From: Nocardioides marinus
GTDB lineage: Bacteria > Pseudomonadota > Alphaproteobacteria > Rhodobacterales > Rhodobacteraceae
DNA length: 64,000 nt
Assembly (NCBI GenBank): GCA_019801415.1
Contig: JAHVJD010000001.1
Coordinates: forward strand, 434,001-498,000
Direction: 5' to 3'
Of the stretch, positions 53,854 to 62,899 are shown piece after piece (the first letter of the stretch is position 1; every line of letters begins with the position of its first letter). Both the position numbers and the translations under genes were made by a program. Below the pieces are notes generated by a model that made no database searches, was not told where the DNA came from, and worked only from the letters and a program-made list of their open reading frames with translations.

Positions 53854-54405
53854 ATGACTGACAGCACCGCCCTGCGGGTGGCCGATCTGCCACAGAACGC
53901 CCCCACCCCATTCGAGATCACACCGGACAAACCGGCGCTGGATGCCCTGGCGACGGAACTGGGCGTGACCGGACTGCGCAAGCTGCGCTTCACCGGCCAG
54001 ATCCGCGCCATCGGCAAGGCTGACTGGCAGCTGACCGGCACCCTGGGGGCCACCGTGGTGCAGGACTGCGTCGTGACGCTGGAACCGGTCACCACCCGGA
54101 TCGACGAGCCGGTGCAGATCACCTACCTTGCGCATTTCGAGACTCCCGACGAGGAAGAAGTCGAGATGCCGGAGGATGACACCACCGAGCCGCTCGGCAG
54201 CCACATCGACCCCGCCGCGGTGATGACCGAGGCGCTGGCGCTGCATATCCCTGCCTATCCGCGCAAGGAAGGCGCCAGCCTGGGCGAAGCGGTCTATGCC
54301 GAAAAAGGCGTCACGCCGATGCGTGACGAGGACACCCGCCCCTTTGCCGGGCTGGCCGCCTTGCGCGGGCAGCTGGAGCAAAAGGACGACACGCCGGAAG
54401 ATTGA
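53854..54405 (+). CDS. YceD/DUF177 family protein
   Basis: A 183-residue protein of the YceD (DUF177) family. The core LRKLRFTGQIRAIGKADWQLTG...VQDCVVTLEPVTTRID is typical; an acidic stretch follows (DEEEVEMPEDD). In proteobacteria and plants it is encoded beside rpmF and affects 23S rRNA accumulation or large-subunit assembly. rpmF lies 224 bp downstream with its own promoter. Confidence 0.92.
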   Translation: MTDSTALRVADLPQNAPTPFEITPDKPALDALATELGVTGLRKLRFTGQIRAIGKADWQLTGTLGATVVQDCVVTLEPVTTRIDEPVQITYLAHFETPDEEEVEMPEDDTTEPLGSHIDPAAVMTEALALHIPAYPRKEGASLGEAVYAEKGVTPMRDEDTRPFAGLAALRGQLEQKDDTPED

Positions 54406-54472
54406 CGCGCATTTTTCGCCGGCAGCTGAATTTCCGGCTGGAACCCTTGCGGGCGCTGCCCTAAAAAACCCC

Positions 54473-54500
54473 TTGCGCCGACGGAGATTCGCAGTATTTT
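54473..54500 (+). promoter_or_regulatory. Promoter of rpmF
   Basis: TTGCGC (54473-54478), 16-base spacer, TATTTT (54495-54500) in the 224-bp gap before rpmF, leaving a leader of about 120 bases. Confidence 0.5.
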
Positions 54501-54629
54501 CGCGCGCTCATCGGAATTTTTGGTTGGACAATGCTAAGGCAGACGCCTAAACGCACGTCAGACTGATCGAACAGAACGCAATCGCGCCGCGGGGCTGCCC
54601 CCAAGGCCCAAACAGACAAAGGTTGAGAC

Positions 54630-54836
54630 ATGGCCGTCCAACAGAACAAAGTATCCAAATCGCGCCGCAACAACCGCCGCGCGCACGATGCCTTGGTTGC
54701 TGCAAACCCGAACGAATGCGGCAACTGCGGCGAGCTGAAACGCCCGCACCACGTGTGCCCCTCCTGCGGCCACTACGACAACAAAGAGATTGTCGCAGCA
54801 GCTGACGAGATCGAGATCGACGAGGACGCGGCGTAA
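54630..54836 (+). CDS. rpmF: 50S ribosomal protein L32
   Basis: A 68-residue ribosomal protein with the opening [20 protein letters not shown] and a zinc ribbon made by CGNC and CPSC. A GGTTGAG stretch precedes the start. It is the first gene of the rpmF-plsX-fabH-ihfA-merR group. The acidic tail (EIEIDEDAA) is common in alphaproteobacteria. Confidence 0.98.
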   Translation: MAVQQNKVSKSRRNNRRAHDALVAANPNECGNCGELKRPHHVCPSCGHYDNKEIVAAADEIEIDEDAA

Positions 54837-54872
54837 GCCACGGACAGGATTTGATGCCAGGCAGGCTTTCGC

Positions 54873-55985
54873 ATGACGGGTAAACCCGATCACATTCAGG
54901 CAAAAGTCGGCCGCATCACCATTTCTGTTGACGCCATGGGCGGAGACGCCGGCCCCGCGGTTGTGGTGGCCGGCATTGCCATGTCTGCCGAGAAGAACCC
55001 CGATATCGGGTTCATTCTTCACGGTCCCGCCGACCAGCTGAAACCGCTGGTCGACAAGCGGCGTGCCCTGGATGGCCGGGTCGAGATCCGCGACGTGCGC
55101 GATGTGGTCACCATGGAGGACAAGCCCTCCCAGGTGATGCGCAACGGCAAGGGCACCTCGATGTGGTCCGCGCTCGACGCGGTCAAGAATGGTGAAGCCG
55201 CCGGTGCCGTATCCTGTGGCAACACCGGCGCGTTGATGGCTCTGTCGATGCTGCGCCTGCGCAAACTGCCAGGCGTCAACCGCCCTGCCATTGCAATTCT
55301 CTGGCCGTCGCTGAACCCGCAAGGGTTCAACGTGATGCTGGACGTGGGCGCCGACGTGAAGGCGGATGCCGAGGATCTGCTGCAATACGCGCTGATGGGC
55401 ACCTCCTACGTGCGCAACTCGATGGACATCGCCTGCCCGCGTGTGGGCCTGCTGAATGTCGGCACCGAGGAGCACAAAGGCCGCGCCGAACTGAAGGAAG
55501 CCTACGGGCTGATCGCCGAGAACGCGGCGCGGTCGCAGTTCGAATTCGTGGGCTTTGTCGAAGGCAGCGACATTCCCGGCGACATCGCCGATGTGATCGT
55601 CACCGACGGGTTCACCGGCAATGTGGCGATCAAGACCGGCGAAGGCACCGCCACGCTGATGCGCACCGCCCTGCGCGAGGCGTTCCAGTATTCCTTCCTG
55701 TCCCGGATTGCCGCGCTGTTGGCGATGACCTCGCTGAAACGCCTGTCGAAACGGCTGGACCCGCGGCGCGTCAACGGCGGCGTGTTCCTGGGCCTGAACG
55801 GCACCGTGGTGAAATCCCACGGCGGCGCCGATGCCACCGGAGTTTCGGCTGCCGTGAAACTGGCTTTCCGGCTGGCGCAGCAGGGTTTTGCCGAAAAACT
55901 GGCGGCACGGGTTGCATCTGCCGGTGCGCCTCCCCAAGATGACCCGGCTGACCGCGCGCTGCGGGCAGCCACCGATCAAGACTAA
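54873..55985 (+). CDS. plsX: Phosphate acyltransferase PlsX
   Basis: A 370-residue peripheral membrane enzyme converting acyl-ACP to acyl-phosphate for phospholipid synthesis. Motifs: ISVDAMGGDAGP near residue 18, GAVSCGNTGALMALS, LDVGADVKADAEDLLQYA, NVGTEEHKG, and TDGFTGNVAIKTGEGTA. It sits 37 bp after rpmF and 18 bp before fabH, the classical order that ties ribosome and lipid synthesis. Confidence 0.97.
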   Translation: MTGKPDHIQAKVGRITISVDAMGGDAGPAVVVAGIAMSAEKNPDIGFILHGPADQLKPLVDKRRALDGRVEIRDVRDVVTMEDKPSQVMRNGKGTSMWSALDAVKNGEAAGAVSCGNTGALMALSMLRLRKLPGVNRPAIAILWPSLNPQGFNVMLDVGADVKADAEDLLQYALMGTSYVRNSMDIACPRVGLLNVGTEEHKGRAELKEAYGLIAENAARSQFEFVGFVEGSDIPGDIADVIVTDGFTGNVAIKTGEGTATLMRTALREAFQYSFLSRIAALLAMTSLKRLSKRLDPRRVNGGVFLGLNGTVVKSHGGADATGVSAAVKLAFRLAQQGFAEKLAARVASAGAPPQDDPADRALRAATDQD

Positions 55986-56003
55986 CAACAAGGCAGGCAC
56001 CGG

Positions 56004-56981
56004 ATGACGCGACGTGCGGTAGTTGTAGGCACTGGCCACTATCTCCCCGAACGGGTTGTTGAAAACGCGGAATTCGAAGCAATGCCGGAACTGGATACCA
56101 CGGACGAATGGATCCGTACCCGGTCCGGCATCGAACGCCGCCATTTCGCCGCCGAGGGTGAGACCACCTCCGACATGGCCGCCAGGGCCGCGGAGGCCGC
56201 GCTGGCGGACGCCGGCCTGACGGCCGACGACGTCGATGCCATCGTGGTCGCCACCTCCACCGCCGACCTCACCTTCCCCTCGGCCGCCACCATGGTGCAG
56301 GCCAAGCTGGGCATGACCCGCGGCTTTGCCTTTGACGTGCAGGCGGTCTGCGCGGGCTTTGTCTATGCGCTGTCCAACGCCAATGCGCTGCTGGCCTCGG
56401 GCCAGGCGGAGCGGGTGCTGGTGATCGGTGCCGAAACCTTCAGCCGCATCATGGACTGGAGCGACCGCTCGACCTGCGTGCTGTTCGGCGATGGCGCCGG
56501 GGCGCTGTTGCTGGAAGCCCAGGAGCAGAGCGGCACCAGCGACGACCGCGGCATCCTGTCGACCGACCTCAACTCTGACGGGCGCTACAAGGACCTGCTT
56601 TATGTGGATGGCGGCGTGTCGACGCAATCCACCGGCTATCTGCGGATGCAAGGCAACCAGGTGTTCCGCCACGCCGTCGAGAAGCTCGCCTCCACCGCCA
56701 CGACCGCGCTGGAGCGCGCGGGCCTGGCAGCCGAGGACGTGGACTGGATCGTGCCGCATCAGGCCAACATCCGCATCATCCAGGGCACGGCCAAGAAAAT
56801 GGGACTGAGCATGGACAACGTGGTGGTAACCGTGCAGGATCACGGCAACACCTCCGCCGCCTCGATCCCGCTGGCCCTCTCCGTCGGCAAGGCGCGCGGC
56901 CAGATCAAGCAGGGCGACCTGATCGTGACCGAGGCCATTGGCGGCGGGCTCGCCTGGGGAGCCGTTGTGCTGCGCTGGTAG
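56004..56981 (+). CDS. fabH: Beta-ketoacyl-ACP synthase III
   Basis: A 325-residue condensing enzyme that starts fatty-acid synthesis from acetyl-CoA and malonyl-ACP. The catalytic triad is intact: Cys116 in DVQAVCAGFVYAL, His in VPHQANIRI and Asn in DHGNTSAASIP. WIRTRSGIERRH is the usual substrate-tunnel segment. Start at 56004. Followed by ihfA with its own promoter. Confidence 0.97.
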   Translation: MTRRAVVVGTGHYLPERVVENAEFEAMPELDTTDEWIRTRSGIERRHFAAEGETTSDMAARAAEAALADAGLTADDVDAIVVATSTADLTFPSAATMVQAKLGMTRGFAFDVQAVCAGFVYALSNANALLASGQAERVLVIGAETFSRIMDWSDRSTCVLFGDGAGALLLEAQEQSGTSDDRGILSTDLNSDGRYKDLLYVDGGVSTQSTGYLRMQGNQVFRHAVEKLASTATTALERAGLAAEDVDWIVPHQANIRIIQGTAKKMGLSMDNVVVTVQDHGNTSAASIPLALSVGKARGQIKQGDLIVTEAIGGGLAWGAVVLRW

Positions 56982-57018
56982 CAGATCCGCCAGAAAGACC
57001 ACCCGCAATTCATTGATA

Positions 57019-57048
57019 TTGACAGGGAAATTCTCTGCGCCCTATGCT
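57019..57048 (+). promoter_or_regulatory. Promoter of ihfA
   Basis: TTGACA (57019-57024), 18-base spacer, TATGCT (57043-57048), 22 bases before the ihfA start. The best sigma-70-like match I saw in the window; it would allow ihfA-merR expression apart from fabH. Confidence 0.62.
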
Positions 57049-57070
57049 TTGGGAAACAACGGGGAATGGT

Positions 57071-57373
57071 ATGGGCGAAAAAACACTGACACGAATGGAT
57101 TTGAGCGAAGCGGTTTTCCGCGAAGTCGGCCTGTCGCGCAATGAAAGCGCGCAGCTGGTGGAAAGCATGCTGCAACATATGTCGGACGCCCTGGTGCGCG
57201 GCGAACAGGTGAAGATCTCCTCGTTCGGGACATTCAGCGTAAGGGACAAGTCGGCCCGCGTCGGGCGCAACCCGAAGACTGGCGAAGAGGTGCCGATCCA
57301 GCCGCGCCGCGTGCTGACCTTCCGGCCGTCCCACCTGATGAAAGACCGCGTGGCAGAGGGCAACCGTAAGTAA
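57071..57373 (+). CDS. ihfA: Integration host factor subunit alpha
   Basis: A 100-residue DNA-bending protein of the HU/IHF family; [14 protein letters not shown], the glycine-rich [11 protein letters not shown] and [23 protein letters not shown] with the intercalating Pro mark it as IHF alpha. Start 57071 gives the usual N-terminus ([11 protein letters not shown]), after a GGGGAATG stretch. A MerR gene follows 15 bp downstream, an arrangement conserved from proteobacteria. Confidence 0.96.
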   Translation: MGEKTLTRMDLSEAVFREVGLSRNESAQLVESMLQHMSDALVRGEQVKISSFGTFSVRDKSARVGRNPKTGEEVPIQPRRVLTFRPSHLMKDRVAEGNRK

Positions 57374-57388
57374 CGGGACCAAACAGCC

Positions 57389-58696
57389 ATGTCGAAATCA
57401 CCGGATGCCTTCCGCACCATCAGCGAAGTTGCGGAATGGCTGGGCGTGCAGGCGCATGTACTGCGCTTCTGGGAGAGCAAGTTCACCCAGGTCAAACCTG
57501 TCAAGCGGGCCGGTGGGCGCCGCTACTACCGGCCTGCGGACATGCTGCTTCTCGGCGGCATCCGCAAGCTGCTGCATGATGTCGGGCTGAGCATCAAGGA
57601 CGTACAGACCTTGCTACGCGACCGCGGCGTGTCCCATGTTGCCGCCCTGTCGCAGCCGCTGGACGGCGAAGACAGCCCGCAGGACGACAGTCCGCGGACG
57701 CCCGCTGATCCGCAGCCTGCCGCCGATACACTGGGGAGCGACTGGCAGGAAAGCATGCAGCTGGCGCAGGAGGCGCAGCCCGCGCCCGCTGCCACCAGCG
57801 ACAATGTGCTCGGCTTCCCGGCCGCCGCAGCCAAGACCGCCCCGCTCCCGACCTCCGACCCCGCCACGCCCGCGCCCGAGGAGGCTGCGCCTGCGCCGCA
57901 GATGCAGATGGACTTCCCCGCCTCGACACAAGAGGCCCCTGCCCCCGAAGCGCCGCCGCATCACGCCGAATCCGAGACCGAGTTCGAGACCGAGGCGGAG
58001 CCGCAAGGAGAGACCGCCGCAGTGTCGGACAGCGAATCGCTGCAGCCTTTGGCTGAGGACTCCCGCCCCGCTTTCGAAGATCCCGCTTCGCCCACGGCAG
58101 ACCCGGCCCCCGAATCCGTTGGCCCGGACACACTGGTGCTGTCTGAACCGCCGCAAATCGAAACCGAGTTGGCCGACCCGCAACCGGAAGACGCCTTGCT
58201 GGCGGCGGCGGACCTTGTTCCCGACATGCCGCTGGACTTCGGCGACGAGGCGACAGCCCTGCCACCGGAGAGCACGGTTGCCGAGGCACAGCCCCAAACG
58301 CCTGCACAGGAGCCCGAGACGGAGGACACGGATTCGGCCCCCTTCCCGCCGCAGGATCTCGATGAGGCCAGCCGCCAGGTCCAGCCGCTGGACTTCGCCG
58401 CCGGCTTCGAGGTGGAGCCGGAACCCGCGGACTTGCCGACCGTCGCGCCCGCTGCCCCGGTGTCCGCCCCCACAGCTGGTGCCGCTGCCAGCGCAAGGCC
58501 AGTGGAGCTGCCGCAACTGGATGCTGAACAGCCTTCGACGGAGGACAGCCCGCAACCGGCACCCGCCGCCGCGCCGCAATCTGTGGTGCCCGGCGTGCTG
58601 ACGCATCTGGCGCAACTGGAACAGCTGCCGCCCCACCTCACCGCGGAGATCGCCGAGTGCGCCCAGGCGCTGCGGGCCTGGATCGACGGCCGCTAA
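57389..58696 (+). CDS. MerR family regulator with long acidic disordered tail
   Basis: A 435-residue protein. Residues about 8-80 form a MerR winged helix ([51 protein letters not shown]). Residues about 90-395 are Pro/Ala/Glu/Asp-rich low-complexity sequence with few hydrophobics. A short conserved end ([33 protein letters not shown]) may be a helical interaction piece. There is no metal-binding cysteine set, so the effector is unknown. It lies 15 bp after ihfA. Confidence 0.88.
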   Translation: MSKSPDAFRTISEVAEWLGVQAHVLRFWESKFTQVKPVKRAGGRRYYRPADMLLLGGIRKLLHDVGLSIKDVQTLLRDRGVSHVAALSQPLDGEDSPQDDSPRTPADPQPAADTLGSDWQESMQLAQEAQPAPAATSDNVLGFPAAAAKTAPLPTSDPATPAPEEAAPAPQMQMDFPASTQEAPAPEAPPHHAESETEFETEAEPQGETAAVSDSESLQPLAEDSRPAFEDPASPTADPAPESVGPDTLVLSEPPQIETELADPQPEDALLAAADLVPDMPLDFGDEATALPPESTVAEAQPQTPAQEPETEDTDSAPFPPQDLDEASRQVQPLDFAAGFEVEPEPADLPTVAPAAPVSAPTAGAAASARPVELPQLDAEQPSTEDSPQPAPAAAPQSVVPGVLTHLAQLEQLPPHLTAEIAECAQALRAWIDGR

Positions 58697-58789
58697 ATGC
58701 AGCCTCCGGCAAAGTTTTCCGCCTGTTTTGGAAAAAACTTCATCGCCCCCTCTTGCCCCTGCCGCGAAAAAGGTTAGAAGGCTCCTCAA

Positions 58790-58866
58790 CGGGCTATGGC
58801 GCAGCCTGGTAGCGCGTCCGTCTGGGGGACGGAAGGTCGCAGGTTCGAGTCCTGCTAGCCCGACCA
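58790..58866 (+). tRNA. tRNA-Pro (GGG)
   Basis: Cloverleaf: acceptor CGGGCTA/TAGCCCG (58790-58796 with 58856-58862), D arm GCGC/GCGC, anticodon stem TCCGT/ACGGA with loop CTGGGGG giving anticodon GGG, T arm GCAGG/CCTGC with TTCGAGT, discriminator A and encoded CCA to 58866. A possible -10 box TTAGAA (58774-58779) lies 10 bases upstream. Confidence 0.96.
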
Positions 58867-58870
58867 TTGA

Positions 58871-58905
58871 AAAACACCCGGTTGCTTCTGGCGACCGGGT
58901 GTTTT
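58871..58905 (+). terminator. Terminator of tRNA-Pro
   Basis: A 12-bp stem AAAACACCCGGT/ACCGGGTGTTTT (58871-58882 with 58894-58905) starts 4 bases after CCA; its own 3' arm ends in four T residues. Confidence 0.88.
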
Positions 58906-58989
58906 CATATCCCGCGGAGGTTTTGCCAATTGCGCGAAACCCTCCGATGGGACAGCATTACCGGAACACCGGTGCGGAGGGAGCAGAAG

Positions 58990-60069
58990 ATGACAGGCGT
59001 ATTGCCCGGCCAAACCATTGAAAAGATGCTGGAACGTGGTGAGATCATCCTTGATGCTCCCTGCGCGGAAGGCCAGGTCCAACCCGCCAGCCTGGATCTG
59101 CGGCTTGGCCGGGTCGCCTACCGCGTGCGCGCCTCTTTCCTCGCTGGACAGGGCAGCAGCGTCTCTGACCGGCTGAGCGAGTTTGAAATGCACCGCATTG
59201 ACCTCAGCGAGGGTGCGGTGCTGGAGAAGGGTTGCGTCTACGTGGTGCCGCTGATGGAGAGCCTGGCCCTGCCCGACACCGTCTCGGCGGTGGCCAACGC
59301 CAAAAGCTCGACCGGGCGCCTCGACCTTCTGACCCGCACCATCACCGACGGCGGCGAGGAATTCGACCGGATCAAGCCGGGTTACAGCGGCCCGCTCTAC
59401 GCCGAAATCTGCCCGCGGTCGTTCTCGGTGCTGGTGCGGCCGGGCATGCGGCTGAACCAGATCCGGTTCCGCACCGGACAGGCGGTGCTGTCGGACGCCG
59501 AGCTGAAGATGCTGCACGCCGGAACGCCACTGGTGGACGGCCCCGCGGTAATCGAGGACGGGCTTGGCTTTTCGGTCGATCTGAAGCTGCCCGGCACGGA
59601 TTTGGTCGGCTACCGCGCCAAGCCACATACCGGGGTCATCGATCTGGACCGGATCGGCGAATACGACCCGCAGGAGTACTGGGAAGAGGTGCGCACCAAG
59701 GATGGCCGCATCATCCTCGATCCCGGTGCCTTTTACATCCTGGTCAGCCGCGAGTCGGTGCATATCCCGCCCGCCTATGCCGCCGAGATGGCCCCCTACC
59801 TGGCGATGGTTGGCGAATTCCGGGTGCATTACGCGGGCTTCTTCGACCCTGGCTTCGGCCATGATGCCGCCGGTGGCACCGGATCGCGCGGCGTGCTGGA
59901 AGTGCGCTGCCACGAAGCGCCCTTTGTGCTTGAACACGGGCAGGTCGTTGGGCGGCTGGTCTACGAGAAGATGGCCGAGGTGCCGCAGCAGCTCTATGGC
60001 GCGGGCATTGCCTCCAACTACCAGGGCCAAGGGCTGAAGCTCTCCAAACACTTCAAATCGCCGGAGTAG
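58990..60069 (+). CDS. dcd: 2'-deoxycytidine 5'-triphosphate deaminase, long duplicated form
   Basis: A 359-residue dCTP deaminase, about twice the usual 190. The N-terminal half has the catalytic and nucleotide motifs: SLDLRLG, AKSSTGRLDL (SSxxR), and GYSGPLYAEICPRS with the catalytic-position Glu, then VRPGMRLNQIRF. The C-terminal half repeats the fold (FYILVSRESVHIPPAYAAEM, VHYAGFFDPGFG, FVLEHGQVVGRLVYEKM) but lacks SSxxR. So it is an internal tandem duplication with probably one active half. It makes dUTP for thymidylate synthesis. Start 58990; the frame is open 41 codons upstream through the tRNA terminator. Confidence 0.9.
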   Translation: MTGVLPGQTIEKMLERGEIILDAPCAEGQVQPASLDLRLGRVAYRVRASFLAGQGSSVSDRLSEFEMHRIDLSEGAVLEKGCVYVVPLMESLALPDTVSAVANAKSSTGRLDLLTRTITDGGEEFDRIKPGYSGPLYAEICPRSFSVLVRPGMRLNQIRFRTGQAVLSDAELKMLHAGTPLVDGPAVIEDGLGFSVDLKLPGTDLVGYRAKPHTGVIDLDRIGEYDPQEYWEEVRTKDGRIILDPGAFYILVSRESVHIPPAYAAEMAPYLAMVGEFRVHYAGFFDPGFGHDAAGGTGSRGVLEVRCHEAPFVLEHGQVVGRLVYEKMAEVPQQLYGAGIASNYQGQGLKLSKHFKSPE

Positions 60070-60078
60070 CCCCATCAC

Positions 60079-60094
60079 GGCGGCTGCGGCCGCC
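60079..60094. terminator. Hairpin between convergent dcd and a small gene
   Basis: GGCGGC-TGCG-GCCGCC (60079-60094), 10 bases after the dcd stop and 13 before the stop of the convergent small gene. No T tract; a weak candidate. Confidence 0.35.
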
Positions 60095-60106
60095 TGACCC
60101 GAAGAT

Positions 60107-60289
60107 CTATTTCGGTCTGCGGCGCTGTTTGACCCGTGGAATGCCCGAGGCCGTGTCCTCCCGCGCGATATCTCGGCGGGCGGCCTGCCCCCGGTTGGAG
60201 GCCGCCTTGATCGATGCATTGATGCCCATGTTGACCGCGCGGCGCAGCAGGCGCCGCAGCACCATGTTCACGATCGCATTCAGTGTCAT
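60107..60289 (-). CDS. Small basic hypothetical protein (60 aa)
   Basis: A 60-residue Arg/Lys-rich protein (NMVLRRLLRRAVNMGINASIK, ending VKQRRRPK) with a GGGGAGG site 8 bases before ATG 60289. The high charge and lack of a membrane helix or signal suggest a cytosolic nucleic-acid-contacting peptide, but I recognise no family. It lies 91 bp downstream of scpB on the same strand and may be the last gene of the nagZ-scpA-scpB operon. Confidence 0.68.
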   Translation of the reverse strand: MTLNAIVNMVLRRLLRRAVNMGINASIKAASNRGQAARRDIAREDTASGIPRVKQRRRPK

Positions 60290-60380
60290 GGCCGATGCCT
60301 CCCCTGACGTTCAGAGGCCAGCCTAGGCGCAAAGCTTGGCGATTTCGAGGCATGGCCCCGCCAAACCGGCGGAGGGCCGT

Positions 60381-61064
60381 CTATTCCTCGAAGAGTTCCG
60401 CCTGCTCGTCCGCAGGTTCGTCGTCGTCGGAATCGCCTTGCCCGAGCGGCAAGGAGCCCGGCGGCGGCCGGTTTTCCAGCAGGCCCGCGGCGCGCAGCTC
60501 TTTCAGGCCCGGCAGATCGCGCGCACTCTCGAGACCGAAATGATCGAGGAACTCCGGCGTCACCACGAAAGTCACCGGCCGTCCCGGCGTCATCCGACGG
60601 CGGCCGAGACGGATCCAGTTCATCTCGAGAAGCTGATCGATGGTGCCCCGCGAAACGGAGACACCGCGAATCTCTTCGATCTCCGCACGGGTGACCGGCT
60701 GGTGATAGGCAACGATCGCTAGCGTCTCGATCGCGGCACGGCTGAGCTTGCGCAGCTCGGTGGTTTCCTTCTGCATCAGGAAGCCGAGGTCCGGCGCGGT
60801 GCGGATCGCCCAGGCCTCGCCCAGGCGCACCACCCGCACGCCACGCCCCTCGTAGCGCTTGCGCAGATGCTCCAGCGCCTCGCGCGGGTTGCAGCCCGGC
60901 GGCATCCGCCCCTCAAGGTCGCGCAAGGTGACGGGCTCGGCACTGGCAAACAGCACCGCCTCTACCATCCGCTCCTGCTCGGCCATCGGCGGCGCATCGA
61001 ACAGCGTATCATTCTCGGTCCGCCCGGAAGTGGACGGCCCGTCCATCATCTGATCTTCCATCAT
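60381..61064 (-). CDS. scpB: Segregation and condensation protein B
   Basis: A 227-residue winged-helix protein that with ScpA and SMC forms condensin. Family marks: VEAVLFASAEPVTLRDL, LSRAAIETLAIVAYHQPVTRAEIEEIRGVS and LGRRRMTPGRPVTFVVTPEFLDHFGL. N-terminal acidic and C-terminal Asp/Glu-rich tails flank the core. ATGA overlap with scpA. Confidence 0.95.
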   Translation of the reverse strand: MMEDQMMDGPSTSGRTENDTLFDAPPMAEQERMVEAVLFASAEPVTLRDLEGRMPPGCNPREALEHLRKRYEGRGVRVVRLGEAWAIRTAPDLGFLMQKETTELRKLSRAAIETLAIVAYHQPVTRAEIEEIRGVSVSRGTIDQLLEMNWIRLGRRRMTPGRPVTFVVTPEFLDHFGLESARDLPGLKELRAAGLLENRPPPGSLPLGQGDSDDDEPADEQAELFEE

Positions 61065-61855
61065 TCGTCCTCGTCGAGGCTGCGCAGCTGGATCGGCGCA
61101 AATGTTTCGCTCTGGCGTAGCTCGGCCTTGCCTTCCTTGACCAGCTGCAGCGAGGCGGCAAAGGTCGCGGCGGTGGCCGAGCGGCGCTTGACCGGATCGC
61201 TGTGCCAGCCATCGGGCAGATAGCTGATCAGGTCGGTCCAGTCGCCGGTAAAGCCCAACAGGTGCCGCATCCGGTCCAGCGCCTCCTCCATGGTGAAGAC
61301 CGAGTCGCGGTCCATCACGAAGGGGCGGAAATCTTCCTTGGTGCGGATGCGGGCATAGGCCTGCATCAGATCCAACAGGTTGGCGGTATAGGTGACGGTC
61401 TTGATCCGCGCGACGTTTTCCTCCTCGCCGCGGGCAAAGAAGTCACGGCCCAGGCGGTCGCGCGCCATCAGTTTCGCGGCCGCATCCCGCATCGCCTGCA
61501 ATCGCTCCAGCTGGAACGCGAGGTGAGCGGCAAGCTCCTCGCCCGAGGGGCCTTCCTCTTCCGGGTCCGGCGGCAGCAGCAGGCGCGATTTCAGGAACGC
61601 CAGCCAGGCCGCCATCACCAGGTAGTCCGCCGCCAGCTCGATCCGCAGTTCCTTGGCGCGGTTGACGAAGGTCAGATACTGCTTGGCCAGCTCCAGCACG
61701 GAAATGCGGCGCAGGTCGACCTTCTGGGTGCGCGACAGCGTCAAAAGCAGGTCCAGCGGCCCTTCAAAGCCGTCCACGTCCACGATCAAGGCCTCGGCCG
61801 CCAGCCGTTCCTCTACACTTGGATCCTTCTCTGAAAAGAGTGTCTGCTCAGCCAT
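61061..61855 (-). CDS. scpA: Segregation and condensation protein A
   Basis: A 264-residue kleisin that bridges SMC heads. The core DGFEGPLDLLLTLSRTQKVDLRRISVLELAKQYL and ADYLVMAAWLAFLKSRLLLP is diagnostic. Start 61855 overlaps nagZ by 8 bases; an in-frame upstream start is less likely because homologues begin here (MAEQTLFSEKD). Translationally coupled to scpB. Confidence 0.95.
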   Translation of the reverse strand: MAEQTLFSEKDPSVEERLAAEALIVDVDGFEGPLDLLLTLSRTQKVDLRRISVLELAKQYLTFVNRAKELRIELAADYLVMAAWLAFLKSRLLLPPDPEEEGPSGEELAAHLAFQLERLQAMRDAAAKLMARDRLGRDFFARGEEENVARIKTVTYTANLLDLMQAYARIRTKEDFRPFVMDRDSVFTMEEALDRMRHLLGFTGDWTDLISYLPDGWHSDPVKRRSATAATFAASLQLVKEGKAELRQSETFAPIQLRSLDEDE

Positions 61856-62855
61856 ACACCTGCCCGCCCATGAGGGCGGCAAGTTCGTCTTCGGCGGCCT
61901 GAATGTCAAGCTCCGCAGGGGCTTTGCGGGCAGCCAGAGCGGCCACTGCGCGGGATTGCGCTGCCGCGGTCATCTGCCCGGCCGCCTCGGCCACGGCGCG
62001 GCGCTCGGCCAGGGGGGCATTGCAGAACAGAACCACGTCGCAGCCCGCCGCGATGGTGGCGCGGGCAATGTCCTGCGGCGCGCCGCGCAGTGCCTTCATC
62101 GAGATGTCGTCGCTCATCAGCAGGCCGCCAAAGCCGATTGTCTCGCGGATCAGCTGCGTCATCACCGGCGATATGGTGGCCGGGCGCTCGGCGTCATAGG
62201 CCTCGTAGACCAGATGCGCGGTCATCCCCATCGGCAGGTCGTTCAACGCCTGAAAGGCCGCGAAATCCGCCTGTTCCAACTCCGCCGCCGGGGCGCTCAC
62301 CCGCGGCAGGTCCTTGTGGCTGTCGGCAGTGGCGCGGCCATGGCCGGGCAGATGCTTCAGCACCGGCAACACGCCACCGTCGAGATGCGCCTCTGCCACC
62401 GCGCGGCCCAGTCGGGCCACCGCCGCCGCGTCGCTGCCATAGCAGCGGTTCTTCAGAAACGGATGCGTCACCGCGCAGGCGACATCGCCCACCGGCGCGC
62501 AGTTGCTGTCGATGCCAAGCGCGCGCAGCTCATGCGCGATCAGGCGGTAGCGCAGGTACATCGCCCGCTCTGCCCCCGCCCCGGCCCGCTGCACATGATC
62601 GAGCGGCGGCAGCCAGTCGCGCGCCAGCGGCGCCCGCAGCCGCTGCACCCGTCCGCCCTCCTGGTCGATGGTGATGAGGCAGTCGCGGCCCACCGCCTCG
62701 CGGAAGTCCTCGCACAGGGCGCGGGTCTGGTCGGCACTTTCGATGTTGCGGGCAAACAGGATGAACCCGAAAGGGGTCGCATCACGGAAAAACGCCTTCT
62801 CCTCCGCGCTGAGGCGAAGCCCTTCGGCGTCGAGGATGGTGGCTCCGTAGGTCAT
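61848..62855 (-). CDS. nagZ: Beta-N-acetylhexosaminidase NagZ
   Basis: A 335-residue GH3 enzyme removing GlcNAc from anhydro-muropeptides in murein recycling. The substrate and catalytic loop KHLPGHGRATADSHKDLPRV is intact (NagZ type, with the His/Asp dyad), as are TIDQEGGRVQRLRAPLARD and LLMSDDISMKALRG (nucleophile region). Eight-base overlap with scpA. With AnmK at 45-46 kb the cell can process anhydro-MurNAc. Confidence 0.95.
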   Translation of the reverse strand: MTYGATILDAEGLRLSAEEKAFFRDATPFGFILFARNIESADQTRALCEDFREAVGRDCLITIDQEGGRVQRLRAPLARDWLPPLDHVQRAGAGAERAMYLRYRLIAHELRALGIDSNCAPVGDVACAVTHPFLKNRCYGSDAAAVARLGRAVAEAHLDGGVLPVLKHLPGHGRATADSHKDLPRVSAPAAELEQADFAAFQALNDLPMGMTAHLVYEAYDAERPATISPVMTQLIRETIGFGGLLMSDDISMKALRGAPQDIARATIAAGCDVVLFCNAPLAERRAVAEAAGQMTAAAQSRAVAALAARKAPAELDIQAAEDELAALMGGQVYG

Positions 62856-62899
62856 GCTGCCTCCTGCTGTGCGGCCCGACCCCGCCGTGCGGGGCGTCG

